A stretch of DNA of 7,173 nucleotides from an uncultured Porphyromonadaceae bacterium (GTDB lineage Bacteria > Bacteroidota > Bacteroidia > Bacteroidales > Muribaculaceae), in contig CABUTY010000062.1 in assembly GCA_902494595.1 (NCBI GenBank), positions 1 to 7,173 of the forward strand. Reading direction: 5' to 3'. Shown piece by piece: positions 1 to 5,857 of the stretch. The number at the start of each line of letters is the position of its first letter. Position 1 is the stretch's first letter. The translations under genes were made by a program, and so were the position numbers. The notes beneath the pieces were generated by a model. It was not told the origin of the DNA and made no database searches. It saw only the letters and a program-made list of their open reading frames with translations.

Positions 1-463
1 AAAAGGCGAATACTTCCTCGGGATTGTCGGGACGCTTTCCCTGTATGCCGAATTTGGGCTCAAACTGCTGCAACTCCAGTTTCTCGTATTTTTTCACCAG
101 CTTTTCCGATACCTCGAAATCCTTAAGACCATCCTTGCGGGGATTGTGGAAAGGGAGCCGCGTGCCTATATTCTCACGAAGCTTACGACTGGTATGAAAG
201 GAGGGATTTATGAGGATTCGGCGAAACCCGCGGAACAGCTGGGCGAAACATGCTCCCATCGATGTGCCGACAATCACAGTTTCGGGGTCGAGCATGGCGG
301 CCAGACGCTTCAGTTCGCTCAACGCCACTTCGGGCTGTACAGGCAAGTCGGGAGTAATCACCTCATGCTTAGGCAATGCACGGCGCAACCGCTGACACGT
401 TGCCGACTGTCCCGACGATGACAATCCATGCAGGTATACAACCTGCGGCTTCTTCGTTCTCAT
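1..463 (-). CDS. UPF0227/YqiA-like alpha/beta-fold hydrolase, 3' end cut by window edge
   Basis: The 154 visible residues start MRTKKPQVVYLHGLSSSG, an opening beta-strand followed by the HG oxyanion-hole motif of small alpha/beta-hydrolase esterases (His12-Gly13). The nucleophile elbow GTSMGA places Ser68 as the catalytic serine. A later ILINPSFH stretch resembles the 'NPA/NPS' segment of the YqiA/YcfP (UPF0227) group, which are about 180-195 residues long, so roughly 30-40 residues and the catalytic His lie beyond the left edge. The family is known for activity on short acyl esters; the natural substrate is unknown. The ATG lies only 8 nt after the 3' end of the tRNA-Arg gene, with no Shine-Dalgarno, and an upstream start would run into the tRNA. 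It is probably transcribed with the tRNA. Family assignment is fairly sure; physiological role is not known. Confidence 0.82.
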   Translation of the reverse strand, partial: MRTKKPQVVYLHGLSSSGQSATCQRLRRALPKHEVITPDLPVQPEVALSELKRLAAMLDPETVIVGTSMGACFAQLFRGFRRILINPSFHTSRKLRENIGTRLPFHNPRKDGLKDFEVSEKLVKKYEKLELQQFEPKFGIQGKRPDNPEEVFAF

Positions 464-471
464 AAGAATTG

Positions 472-545
472 TGATCCGGGCGCGACTCGAACGCGCGACC
501 GTCTGCTTAGAAGGCAGATGCTCTATCCAGCTGAGCTACCGGACC
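472..545 (-). tRNA. tRNA-Arg (anticodon UCU)
   Basis: Read on the minus strand this folds as a complete 74-nt cloverleaf. The acceptor stem is GGTCCGG/CCGGATC, with one G-T wobble at the second pair. The D arm is GCTC/GAGC. The anticodon stem TCTGC/GCAGA encloses the loop CTTCTAA, giving anticodon TCT, which reads AGA. The variable loop is CGGTC. The T stem GCGCG/CGCGC encloses TTCGAGT. The discriminator base is A, and the 3' CCA is not encoded, so it must be added after transcription. A matching promoter lies just upstream. Confidence 0.97.
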
Positions 546-551
546 CCTTTC

Positions 552-619
552 GGTCTGCAAAGTTAATCATTATTGCCCATATCTACCAAATCATGAGCCA
601 AATATTTCACCTGCAGACC
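552..619. repeat. 8-bp perfect inverted repeat flanking the tRNA promoter
   Basis: GGTCTGCA at 552-559 and its exact complement TGCAGACC at 612-619 enclose the promoter boxes with a 52-nt spacer. The inner end of the left arm overlaps the -7 box. It could be chance; no T-run follows, so it is not an obvious terminator for the ridA transcript that enters this gap. Confidence 0.4.
558..590 (-). promoter_or_regulatory. Bacteroidetes-type promoter for tRNA-Arg (and probably the hydrolase)
   Basis: On the minus strand the -7 box is TAACTTTG (565-558) and the -33 box is TTTG (590-587), separated by 21 nt. This matches the Bacteroidetes primary sigma consensus TTTG-(19-21)-TAnnTTTG. The predicted start is a few nt before the first base of the tRNA at 545. 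Boxes were found by eye; no transcript data. Confidence 0.8.
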
Positions 620-642
620 CAATTAAGGTATTATCAAAGGGT

Positions 643-1017
643 TTATCTTGCGGCGATGACCTCTATTTCCACGAGGGCCTGCTTCGGAAGCTCCTTTACG
701 GCATAAGCCGACCGCGCAGGATATGGCGCGGCGAAAGTACGGCCGTAAACTTCGTTCATTGCTCCGAAGAGCGACATGTCGGCAAGATATACCGTGGTTT
801 TCACCACATTGTCCAGAGTCAGGCCGGCAGCGGCAAGCACGGCCTTCACATTGGCCAGCGATGTCTCCGTCTGCGCCGTGATTCCCTCAGGCATCTCGCC
901 GCTCGCCGCATCTATCGGCAGCTGTCCAGAACAGTACACGAACCCGTTGGCTTCCACTGCCTGGCTGTATGGCCCTATCGCAGCAGGTGCCTTCTCCGTT
1001 GAAATCTCTTTCTTCAT
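643..1017 (-). CDS. ridA: RidA family 2-iminobutanoate/2-iminopropanoate deaminase
   Basis: This 124-residue protein has the full length of the YjgF/YER057c/UK114 (RidA) family. These are cytosolic trimers that hydrolyse reactive enamine/imine intermediates released by PLP enzymes such as threonine dehydratase, protecting other PLP enzymes from damage. Visible family signatures are IGPYSQAV (residues 14-21, with Tyr17), VYCSGQLPID (27-36, Ser30), and YPARSAYAVKELPK (99-112), which holds the substrate-binding Arg102. The C-terminal ALVEIEVIAAR contains Glu117, the position equated with Glu120 of E. coli RidA. These residues are those of the deaminase-active subgroup. The ATG overlaps the TGA of the upstream MATE gene by 4 nt (ATGA), so translation is probably coupled and the genes share a promoter. 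The last sense codon is AGA, the codon read by the tRNA encoded just downstream. Confidence 0.95.
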   Translation of the reverse strand: MKKEISTEKAPAAIGPYSQAVEANGFVYCSGQLPIDAASGEMPEGITAQTETSLANVKAVLAAAGLTLDNVVKTTVYLADMSLFGAMNEVYGRTFAAPYPARSAYAVKELPKQALVEIEVIAAR

Positions 1018-2378
1018 AACTTTATCTTTTTAAAAATCACCATCGACATCACGCAGGCGCAGAAAAGCGCCACATTAAAACTCCAGTATGCCCCCACATT
1101 GCCGCCATCCTCTCCGACGGCAAACCACATCAGGAAGGGTATCCCCACGATGATATAGCTCACCAGAGAAATCCAGAAAAGGGGCTTCGACTGTCCCGTG
1201 CCCCTTATGGCATTGCAGAAAGTAAGCTGCAGAGCGTCGAAATACTGATATACCACCAACGGGAATATCAGCGCCAGGGCGCTTGTCACCACGGCAGTCC
1301 CCTTCACGGCCTCTTCTCCGGTATCTACAAAGAGCGTCACCAACGGCTCTCCGCCCATGATGAATATCAGCGAGGCCACCGAGGCGAGTATAATATTGAT
1401 ATGAGCGCCGGCCCTGGCAACGGCCCCGGCTCCTGCCTCATTGTTCTGCCCGGCATAATATGCCACCCGTATTGCCACGGCTGCCGCGAAACTGATGTAA
1501 ACCATGAAACCGAGCTGGCTGATGGTATTCACCACCTGATAAGCGGCAAGCTGCACGGCGCCGAACCAACCCACAACCACGGCGCCTACCGTCCACAGGC
1601 CGCATTCGCAGCCCGACTGCACCATCAGCGGCCATGATGTGCGCCATACCATTGCCTTGGCATCGGCCGGCCCTTCGCGTCGAGAATATCCCTCCTTATA
1701 TGGCCTATAGCGCCTCATGCTCCGGAAACATACCCATATCGCCAGCAACGCCATCAATCGCGCGAAAACCGTGGATATGCCAGCGCCAAGCAGCCCGAGC
1801 TTCGGAAAAATCCATATCCCGTAAATAAGCAACCAGTTGCCAAGTACATTAAGTCCTATGCAACCCACTGTGATCCACATGGGCAGCGAGGTGAACTCCA
1901 TACCGTTGGACATCTGCATGAACACATTATACAGAGCCATGGGCACGGGCACCAAGAGCAGGACGAGGAAATAGCTGCGAATGTCGGGCAGAAGAGCCTC
2001 CGGCTGTCCGAAATGTCCGAGCAGGAACCAGACGCCCCCCATTATGACGGTAAAGAGGAGCGCCACGGCGAGATTCACGCGCACGGCGGCACGGGTGATC
2101 CCTCCGGCCTCTCCGCTCTTACCTTGAGAAAACAGCGACCCCACTATCGGCGTGACTCCTCCGGCAAGCCCCATAAGCATGACATTGGGAATAAGATATA
2201 GGCTGTTGACAAACGCCGATGCCGCCAGCGAATCAACGCTGTAATGCCCCACCATCAGCGTGTCGCTGAACGCCAGGACTATCACACTCAGCTGCGTCAC
2301 CAGTATCGGCGACCCAAGACTGAGCAGCTTGCTATACTCCCCGCGATATTTCTCCCAGAACTCTCTCATATGATTCAT
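1014..2378 (-). CDS. MATE family (NorM-type) cation-coupled multidrug efflux transporter
   Basis: This is a 454-residue integral membrane protein with about 12 hydrophobic segments arranged as two homologous halves, the usual size and layout of MATE exporters. NorM-like residues are recognisable: Asp39 in helix 1 (SDTLMVGHYS), Glu258 in the first helix of the second half (QSGCECG), and Asp381 (YQYFDALQ). These correspond by position to the Asp36, Glu255 and Asp371 cation-site residues of Vibrio cholerae NorM, suggesting Na+ or H+ coupled export. IRGTGQSK at 391-398 is another family signature. Two ATGs are possible (2378 and 2369); the first follows AGGAGAAGG directly, the second has AAGGA 8 nt upstream. 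Its promoter contains a perfect palindrome, implying repressor control, and ridA overlaps its 3' end. The exported compound cannot be read from sequence. Confidence 0.94.
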   Translation of the reverse strand: MNHMREFWEKYRGEYSKLLSLGSPILVTQLSVIVLAFSDTLMVGHYSVDSLAASAFVNSLYLIPNVMLMGLAGGVTPIVGSLFSQGKSGEAGGITRAAVRVNLAVALLFTVIMGGVWFLLGHFGQPEALLPDIRSYFLVLLLVPVPMALYNVFMQMSNGMEFTSLPMWITVGCIGLNVLGNWLLIYGIWIFPKLGLLGAGISTVFARLMALLAIWVCFRSMRRYRPYKEGYSRREGPADAKAMVWRTSWPLMVQSGCECGLWTVGAVVVGWFGAVQLAAYQVVNTISQLGFMVYISFAAAVAIRVAYYAGQNNEAGAGAVARAGAHINIILASVASLIFIMGGEPLVTLFVDTGEEAVKGTAVVTSALALIFPLVVYQYFDALQLTFCNAIRGTGQSKPLFWISLVSYIIVGIPFLMWFAVGEDGGNVGAYWSFNVALFCACVMSMVIFKKIKL

Positions 2379-2388
2379 CCTTCTCCTG

Positions 2389-2420
2389 CAAATTTAGCCA
2401 TTAATGGCTAAACCGCCAAA
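2389..2420 (-). promoter_or_regulatory. Promoter of the MATE-ridA operon
   Basis: On the minus strand the -33 box is TTTG (2420-2417) and the -7 box is TAAATTTG (2396-2389) with 20 nt between, a strong match to the Bacteroidetes consensus. Transcription would start only about 5 nt before the first ATG at 2378, so the mRNA is nearly leaderless, or has about a 14-nt leader if the ATG at 2369 is used. Confidence 0.85.
2393..2412. promoter_or_regulatory. Perfect 20-bp palindrome inside the MATE promoter, probable operator
   Basis: TTTAGCCATTAATGGCTAAA is identical to its own reverse complement over all 20 bases. It fills the space between the -33 and -7 boxes and overlaps the first four bases of the -7 box. 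A homodimeric regulator such as a TetR or MarR family repressor bound here would block the promoter. No regulator gene is in the window, so the regulator class is inference. Confidence 0.75.
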
Positions 2421-2444
2421 TCAGCCCGCAAGGAGAAAGGTTTG

Positions 2445-2469
2445 GAATGCGCCTCTTGACGGCGCATTC
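2445..2469 (-). terminator. Hairpin, probable terminator of the OMP-PAP2 operon
   Basis: GAATGCGCC (2445-2453) pairs perfectly with GGCGCATTC (2461-2469) around a 7-nt loop, starting 19 nt after the PAP2 stop codon and before the MATE promoter. On the minus strand the stem is followed by CAAACCTTTCTCC, a weak T-rich tract rather than a clean T-run, so termination could be imperfect or factor-dependent. Confidence 0.6.
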
Positions 2470-2488
2470 ATCAAAAAGAGCGCATTGC

Positions 2489-3271
2489 TTAGAACTGCAG
2501 CGAGAGGGAGACTCCGGTGGTGTTGCCTATCATGGGGAGAATGGCCACATCCTGTACCGACGTTTTCTTTTTGTCAAGTCCGAACAGCTTCCGTTCGAAA
2601 GGAAGAAGCCAGTAACCTATTCTGGCGCTCAGTATGCCGATTGCAGCACCTCCGAAAACATCGGTTATCCAGTGACGGTCGTTATAGATTCTCAACGCGC
2701 CCACGGTTACCGCCACCGCATAGCTGGCCAGACCGATACCGTTGCCATATTCTATGCGCATCAGCTCGGCACCGGTGAATACGGTTGCCGAATGTCCCGA
2801 AGGGAACGAGTTTCTTGCCCCTGAATCAGGCCTCGGATGCCGGAAGGAATATTTCATGGCATTCACCACCACGGCCATTACGGCGTATGCCGTGACACCG
2901 GCCATCAGACGGTCTCTGAACCCTTGGCTCCTCGTCTTTAGCTGCGGTATGAATCCCAGCCCGAGATAGCCGACCGCTGTGGCATACTGTATATAATCGT
3001 CGGCCCTGAACTTCCGGTCGGCTTTGTAACCCGAGATATTCTCCCGGAAAGCGTTTTTCATGCCGTCAAGAGCATATACCCCGGTAATCCCCACAGTTAG
3101 GAAAATGCCCGGAACTATCAATTGTCGAGGTCTGAAACAATATGGCTCCTGTACGACGCCCAATACGGGCACACTATCTGCAACAGCCACAGTATCCACA
3201 ACATTCTCCGAAGCCTGTGCCGGCAAAACAGCGAACAGAGATATAAGCAAAACCGCAACGAAATTCCGCAT
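2489..3271 (-). CDS. PAP2 superfamily (type 2 phosphatidic acid phosphatase) membrane phosphatase
   Basis: I chose the ATG at 3271, giving 260 residues with a clear N-terminal export signal (MRNFVAVLLISLFAVLPAQA, likely cleaved after residue 20). An in-frame GTG at 3295 would add 8 polar residues and overlap the upstream gene. The three PAP2 catalytic motifs are present: K-x6-RP (Lys140, Arg147-Pro148), PSGH (157-160), and R-x5-H-x3-D (Arg194, His200, Asp204). In the third motif the usual SR begins LR. Several hydrophobic segments surround them. Such enzymes remove phosphate from lipid substrates at the outer face of the inner membrane (lipid A, undecaprenyl pyrophosphate or phosphatidylglycerol phosphate); which applies here is not visible. 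The C-terminus ends GVSLSLQF, resembling a final beta-strand. It lies 10 nt behind the beta-barrel gene, so the two are probably co-transcribed. Confidence 0.9.
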   Translation of the reverse strand: MRNFVAVLLISLFAVLPAQASENVVDTVAVADSVPVLGVVQEPYCFRPRQLIVPGIFLTVGITGVYALDGMKNAFRENISGYKADRKFRADDYIQYATAVGYLGLGFIPQLKTRSQGFRDRLMAGVTAYAVMAVVVNAMKYSFRHPRPDSGARNSFPSGHSATVFTGAELMRIEYGNGIGLASYAVAVTVGALRIYNDRHWITDVFGGAAIGILSARIGYWLLPFERKLFGLDKKKTSVQDVAILPMIGNTTGVSLSLQF

Positions 3272-3281
3272 ACCCCCTGAC

Positions 3282-4271
3282 TTATTTATTTTCACGCTTC
3301 TTCAGGATATCGATATGATATCCCAGGCCAAGCTGAAACTGATTGTACGGGTAATCGGCCAGGCCATGCTGGTAACGGAAAATAAGCTCCCAGTTCTTGA
3401 TACCGTAGCGCACATCCGTTTTCAGCGAGAAGGGCCGGTCATGAGCCAATTCCTTATCGACGCACGACGAGCTTTCCCATCCGGCATACCCTCCTATGGT
3501 TTCTCTGACACGAAGTCCTTTCCACTCAAACCCGAGCAGAAAGCCATACATCACGGCATCATTCTGTCGGCCGGTGCCGGTCTGCCAGCACAGGAATCCG
3601 CCGGAAAGAGCCGCCTGCAGATATATGTCGGGATGAAAGAGCCTGAACCTCTTCGACACAGCCGTATCGAAGAAATAGCCGGCGGAGTCATAATACCGCG
3701 CCACGTCATATCCTCCGCCCGAAGCTGTTTTCAGAGCCGCCCTCAGCGTGAGACCGGGGCAAAATCTCTTCTCCTCGAGTAGCTGCAGGTCGATGCTTAC
3801 ATAAACATCACCGGTAAGATGTCCGCGTTGCGCCTCACCATATTTTTCCGGCGCTATATTGGAGGCGGCCATATTTTCCGGCGTGTTCCTGTACCATTCC
3901 ATCACCGGGAGCCACAAGGTAAGATTTGCCCTGCGTGTCCACAACGGAATCGAGGCGCGCAGCGACACATCATACGTCTTGTCGCCACGATAGCCCATAT
4001 AGGCGTTGCCCGTCAATTCCACCAGCAGGTCGGGACTGACCTGATACATAATATCCGGTATGGCGAAGGCATTCGGCCCGAAATAATACGGCGATATTTT
4101 CGACGCATTCTTCCGCGACGTCTCGTGAAGATAGCCGTCATTCCCCGTATCCTGAGCCATCACTACATGGCCCTGAAACACAAGGAACGATACCGACAGA
4201 AAAACAACCGCTCTCTGAAGACGAGGGAATGTTCCGGAAAGAAAGCATGACCTATGAAAACGCATAAGCAT
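3282..4271 (-). CDS. Predicted outer-membrane beta-barrel protein, function unknown
   Basis: This 329-residue protein has an N-terminal basic stretch, a hydrophobic core (about residues 21-36) and a signal-peptidase-like site VVMA|QD near residue 39. The mature part is dominated by alternating hydrophobic/polar strands rich in Tyr, Trp and Gly (for example DVSLRASIPLW, LTLWLPVMEW, GDVYVSIDLQLL, ELIFRYQHG, FQLGLGYHIDIL), the pattern of an outer-membrane barrel. A short charged tail (KKRENK) follows the last strand. I do not recognise a named family. Two ATGs (4271 and 4265) are possible; no clear promoter or Shine-Dalgarno was seen upstream. The PAP2 gene starts 10 nt after its stop, which suggests a shared role in envelope lipid handling, but that is inference only. 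Confidence 0.8.
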   Translation of the reverse strand: MLMRFHRSCFLSGTFPRLQRAVVFLSVSFLVFQGHVVMAQDTGNDGYLHETSRKNASKISPYYFGPNAFAIPDIMYQVSPDLLVELTGNAYMGYRGDKTYDVSLRASIPLWTRRANLTLWLPVMEWYRNTPENMAASNIAPEKYGEAQRGHLTGDVYVSIDLQLLEEKRFCPGLTLRAALKTASGGGYDVARYYDSAGYFFDTAVSKRFRLFHPDIYLQAALSGGFLCWQTGTGRQNDAVMYGFLLGFEWKGLRVRETIGGYAGWESSSCVDKELAHDRPFSLKTDVRYGIKNWELIFRYQHGLADYPYNQFQLGLGYHIDILKKRENK

Positions 4272-4327
4272 ATTGTTCTGTTTTCATTCTCAACAAACCA
4301 CGAATTTTTAGACAAGGCGCCCCCTTC

Positions 4328-4378
4328 CGGCCGATTCAAGGCGTCGCGCCCGGGCGGGGCGCTACCTTGAATCAGCCG
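4328..4378. repeat. Large GC-rich nested hairpin (REP-like or terminator-like)
   Basis: GATTCAAGG (4333-4341) pairs with CCTTGAATC (4365-4373), and CGGC/GCCG (4328-4331/4375-4378) extends it past a single C-A mismatch. Inside, GCGCCC (4346-4351) pairs with GGGCGC (4357-4362) around a 5-nt loop; CGTC and TA form an internal bulge. It sits in the 206-nt gap between the small lipoprotein and the beta-barrel gene. It is much more GC-rich than the flanking sequence and has no T-run on either side. The rest of the gap (4272-4327, 4379-4477) shows nothing I can name. Confidence 0.7.
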
Positions 4379-4477
4379 AATCCAAGAACGCGCTGCTTAA
4401 ATTATTTCAGCGGAATGTTATAGGCGGTTATAAATACGGGGCATCTGACCCGCGAATCCGATTTTATTCCCCCGGTT

Positions 4478-4867
4478 TCATTTCCGATATAAAACCGTTG
4501 TCTCCCCTTCTGTAATGTCAGTCAGGATAAGCTTGTTTCCTTTGATCTGGTATCTGAACACCGAGCCTCCATCATCATCTTCCCACTCTATAGTAAGAAA
4601 ATCATCATCGGCAGTCCATGAGAAACTATAAGTCTCTTTACCGTCCTTTTCAATGTAGAGTGACACCCCCTTGCCATTCTTGAAAAACTCAAGAATCCAA
4701 GTATATTCTCCATCCTCAACATCTTCTAATTCGGCGGCCCACTTGCCTACAAGCGACGTCCGATTCCCTTCCACATCCTCCTTTTCCTCTTTCTTGCACC
4801 CCGCGACCGAGAGCGCCACGATGAGCATAAGGAAGAAAACCCTTGTCACAGTTGTCATTGCTTTCAT
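4478..4867 (-). CDS. Small lipocalin-like lipoprotein
   Basis: This 129-residue protein has a signal peptide ending in the lipobox SVAGC, so Cys24 would be lipidated. The next residues, KKEEKED, resemble the K-(D/E)2 export signal known from Capnocytophaga surface lipoproteins, suggesting exposure on the cell surface. Residues 39-128 form one lipocalin-like domain: LVGKW at its start, then alternating strands (WILEFFKNGKGVSL, YSFSWTADDDFLTIEW, VFRYQIKGNKLILTD). It is strongly acidic (DVEDGE, DDDF, EDDDGG). The start could be ATG 4867 or ATG 4858. Upstream, only 39 nt separate the ATG from the MITE-like element, so any private promoter must lie in or next to that element; no good consensus was seen. 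The layout resembles the first domain of the neighbouring 241-residue lipoprotein, so they may be paralogues. The ligand is unknown. Confidence 0.85.
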   Translation of the reverse strand: MKAMTTVTRVFFLMLIVALSVAGCKKEEKEDVEGNRTSLVGKWAAELEDVEDGEYTWILEFFKNGKGVSLYIEKDGKETYSFSWTADDDFLTIEWEDDDGGSVFRYQIKGNKLILTDITEGETTVLYRK

Positions 4868-4906
4868 TGTTTTATTGATTTTATTGGTTGATTGACTCTA
4901 TTTATC

Positions 4907-5098
4907 AAGTAGTTGCTAAAAATTAATCGACATATGTTTATGAAAGTAATTGGATGTCTTGAACTATAAAACTTGGTCTTTTTGGCCATTCCGGCATTGT
5001 CAGTCAGTCGCATATGCCTATATGCTCCTTCCTTCCTCAGCCGGATTGTCTCAAAAATCCCTGCGTTTTATATGTTCATTAATTTTCAGCAACTACTT
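4907..5098. mobile_element. 192-bp MITE-like element with 29-bp imperfect terminal inverted repeats
   Basis: The left end (4907-4935) starts AAGTAGTTGCTAAAAATTAA. The reverse complement of the right end (5098-5070) starts AAGTAGTTGCTGAAAATTAA. They agree at 26 of 29 positions, differing only at positions 12, 22 and 23, and similarity stops sharply after ACATAT. The interior holds no transposase, so the element would move only with help from a related insertion sequence. Inside are a 6-bp hairpin GCATAT/ATATGC (5010-5025) and a 49-codon open frame from 5013 to 4864 that runs out of the element. No clear target-site duplication was found next to the ends. I do not recognise the parent family. 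Confidence 0.72.
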
Positions 5099-5822
5099 AT
5101 AATTTAGGTTTAGGAATGTCAGAATCTTTGCCGGCCTTATATTTAACGATACGGCCATCTCTCTTCAACGACATTTCCGACGACGAAAGAGAAAGAATCT
5201 CCCACTGATAACCCTGGAAATTTATCAACTTTCGGGCGGCATCATACCAATATGTTCCTTCCCTAATGTAACTGTAAGTCTTTGCAAAAGGAGCGGAGAG
5301 CGTATATTCGATAAATTTCTTATCATCATAGATTTCCATCACGGTATGTCCTTCTTTATCAAGCCAGACCTGTTGCAACTGTTCGCTTTGATCCACTATT
5401 TCATTTCCGTTCCCGTCAGTGAGAACAGAATTGTCTTTTGTCAGAATAAACTGTGTATATTTGTTCAGCGGAATCAGACGGTCTCCCTCCATTCTGAGAT
5501 CCATCTCGAATTCCTCATCGGATTCTCCGGATGAACTCGCGTAGACTCCCCTACACTGAACAACACCTCCCTTAACCTTATATGCAAACTTTGCAACACC
5601 ATATACTGATGGACCCTCATATTCTGAAGACCCGGATCCATCCGACTCAAATCTCACTGTCAGATACTGATACTTGGAACCGCTGACCGGATTATAGAAT
5701 ACTCTTGTGCCATACCACGACCCTTCAAGGGCGCCGGTCGGCTCGCTGTCGTCACTGCATGACCAACAAGCAAGCAGACTCACCACAGCGACAATGATTT
5801 TAAGATAGCTCCTCATGTTCAT
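5097..5822 (-). CDS. Two-domain lipocalin-like lipoprotein
   Basis: This 241-residue protein has a signal peptide and lipobox LLACWSC, with Cys22 as the lipid-bearing residue, followed by SDDSE, which resembles the acidic surface-export signal of Bacteroides lipoproteins. Two lipocalin-like beta domains can be seen. Residues 31-128 start LEGSW and end RLIPLNKYTQFILTK. Residues 148-228 start LQQVW and carry YQWEILSLSSSEMSLK, a strand pattern common in Bacteroidetes lipocalin-like proteins. It lies 35 nt after the LysM gene, probably in the same transcript. The start could be ATG 5822 or 5816. The stop codon is odd: its T comes from flanking DNA and its AA are the outermost bases of the MITE-like element, so the insertion may have set the present C-terminus (KDSDIPKPKL). 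Binding partner is unknown. Confidence 0.85.
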   Translation of the reverse strand: MNMRSYLKIIVAVVSLLACWSCSDDSEPTGALEGSWYGTRVFYNPVSGSKYQYLTVRFESDGSGSSEYEGPSVYGVAKFAYKVKGGVVQCRGVYASSSGESDEEFEMDLRMEGDRLIPLNKYTQFILTKDNSVLTDGNGNEIVDQSEQLQQVWLDKEGHTVMEIYDDKKFIEYTLSAPFAKTYSYIREGTYWYDAARKLINFQGYQWEILSLSSSEMSLKRDGRIVKYKAGKDSDIPKPKL

Positions 5823-5857
5823 TTACTGTTTGGATGTTTATATATAGCCATGGATAT

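Noticed and set aside
146..706. Plus-strand frames across the left edge and the tRNA
   Set aside because: One is antisense to the hydrolase and the other reads through the tRNA-Arg gene in antisense (the peptide GATRTRDRLL is the usual antisense-tRNA artefact).
2404..2824. Two plus-strand frames of about 125 residues
   Set aside because: They cover the hairpin and the antisense of the PAP2 gene; no recognisable motif or promoter, and the two frames compete with each other.
3272..3295. GTG start for the PAP2 gene at 3295
   Set aside because: It would add eight polar residues before a complete signal peptide and overlap the upstream gene by 14 nt; the ATG at 3271 fits better.
3060..3782. 240-residue plus-strand open frame
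   Set aside because: It lies antisense across the PAP2 and beta-barrel genes, shows no domain or signal peptide, and its length follows from the GC-rich codon use of the genes beneath it.
4328..4378. Standard intrinsic terminator
   Set aside because: No run of T follows the stem on either strand; kept as a hairpin of unknown role.
4900..5105. Target-site duplication next to the MITE-like element
   Set aside because: The flanks (TTATC on the left, ATAAT on the right) do not match; only loose A/T similarity is present.
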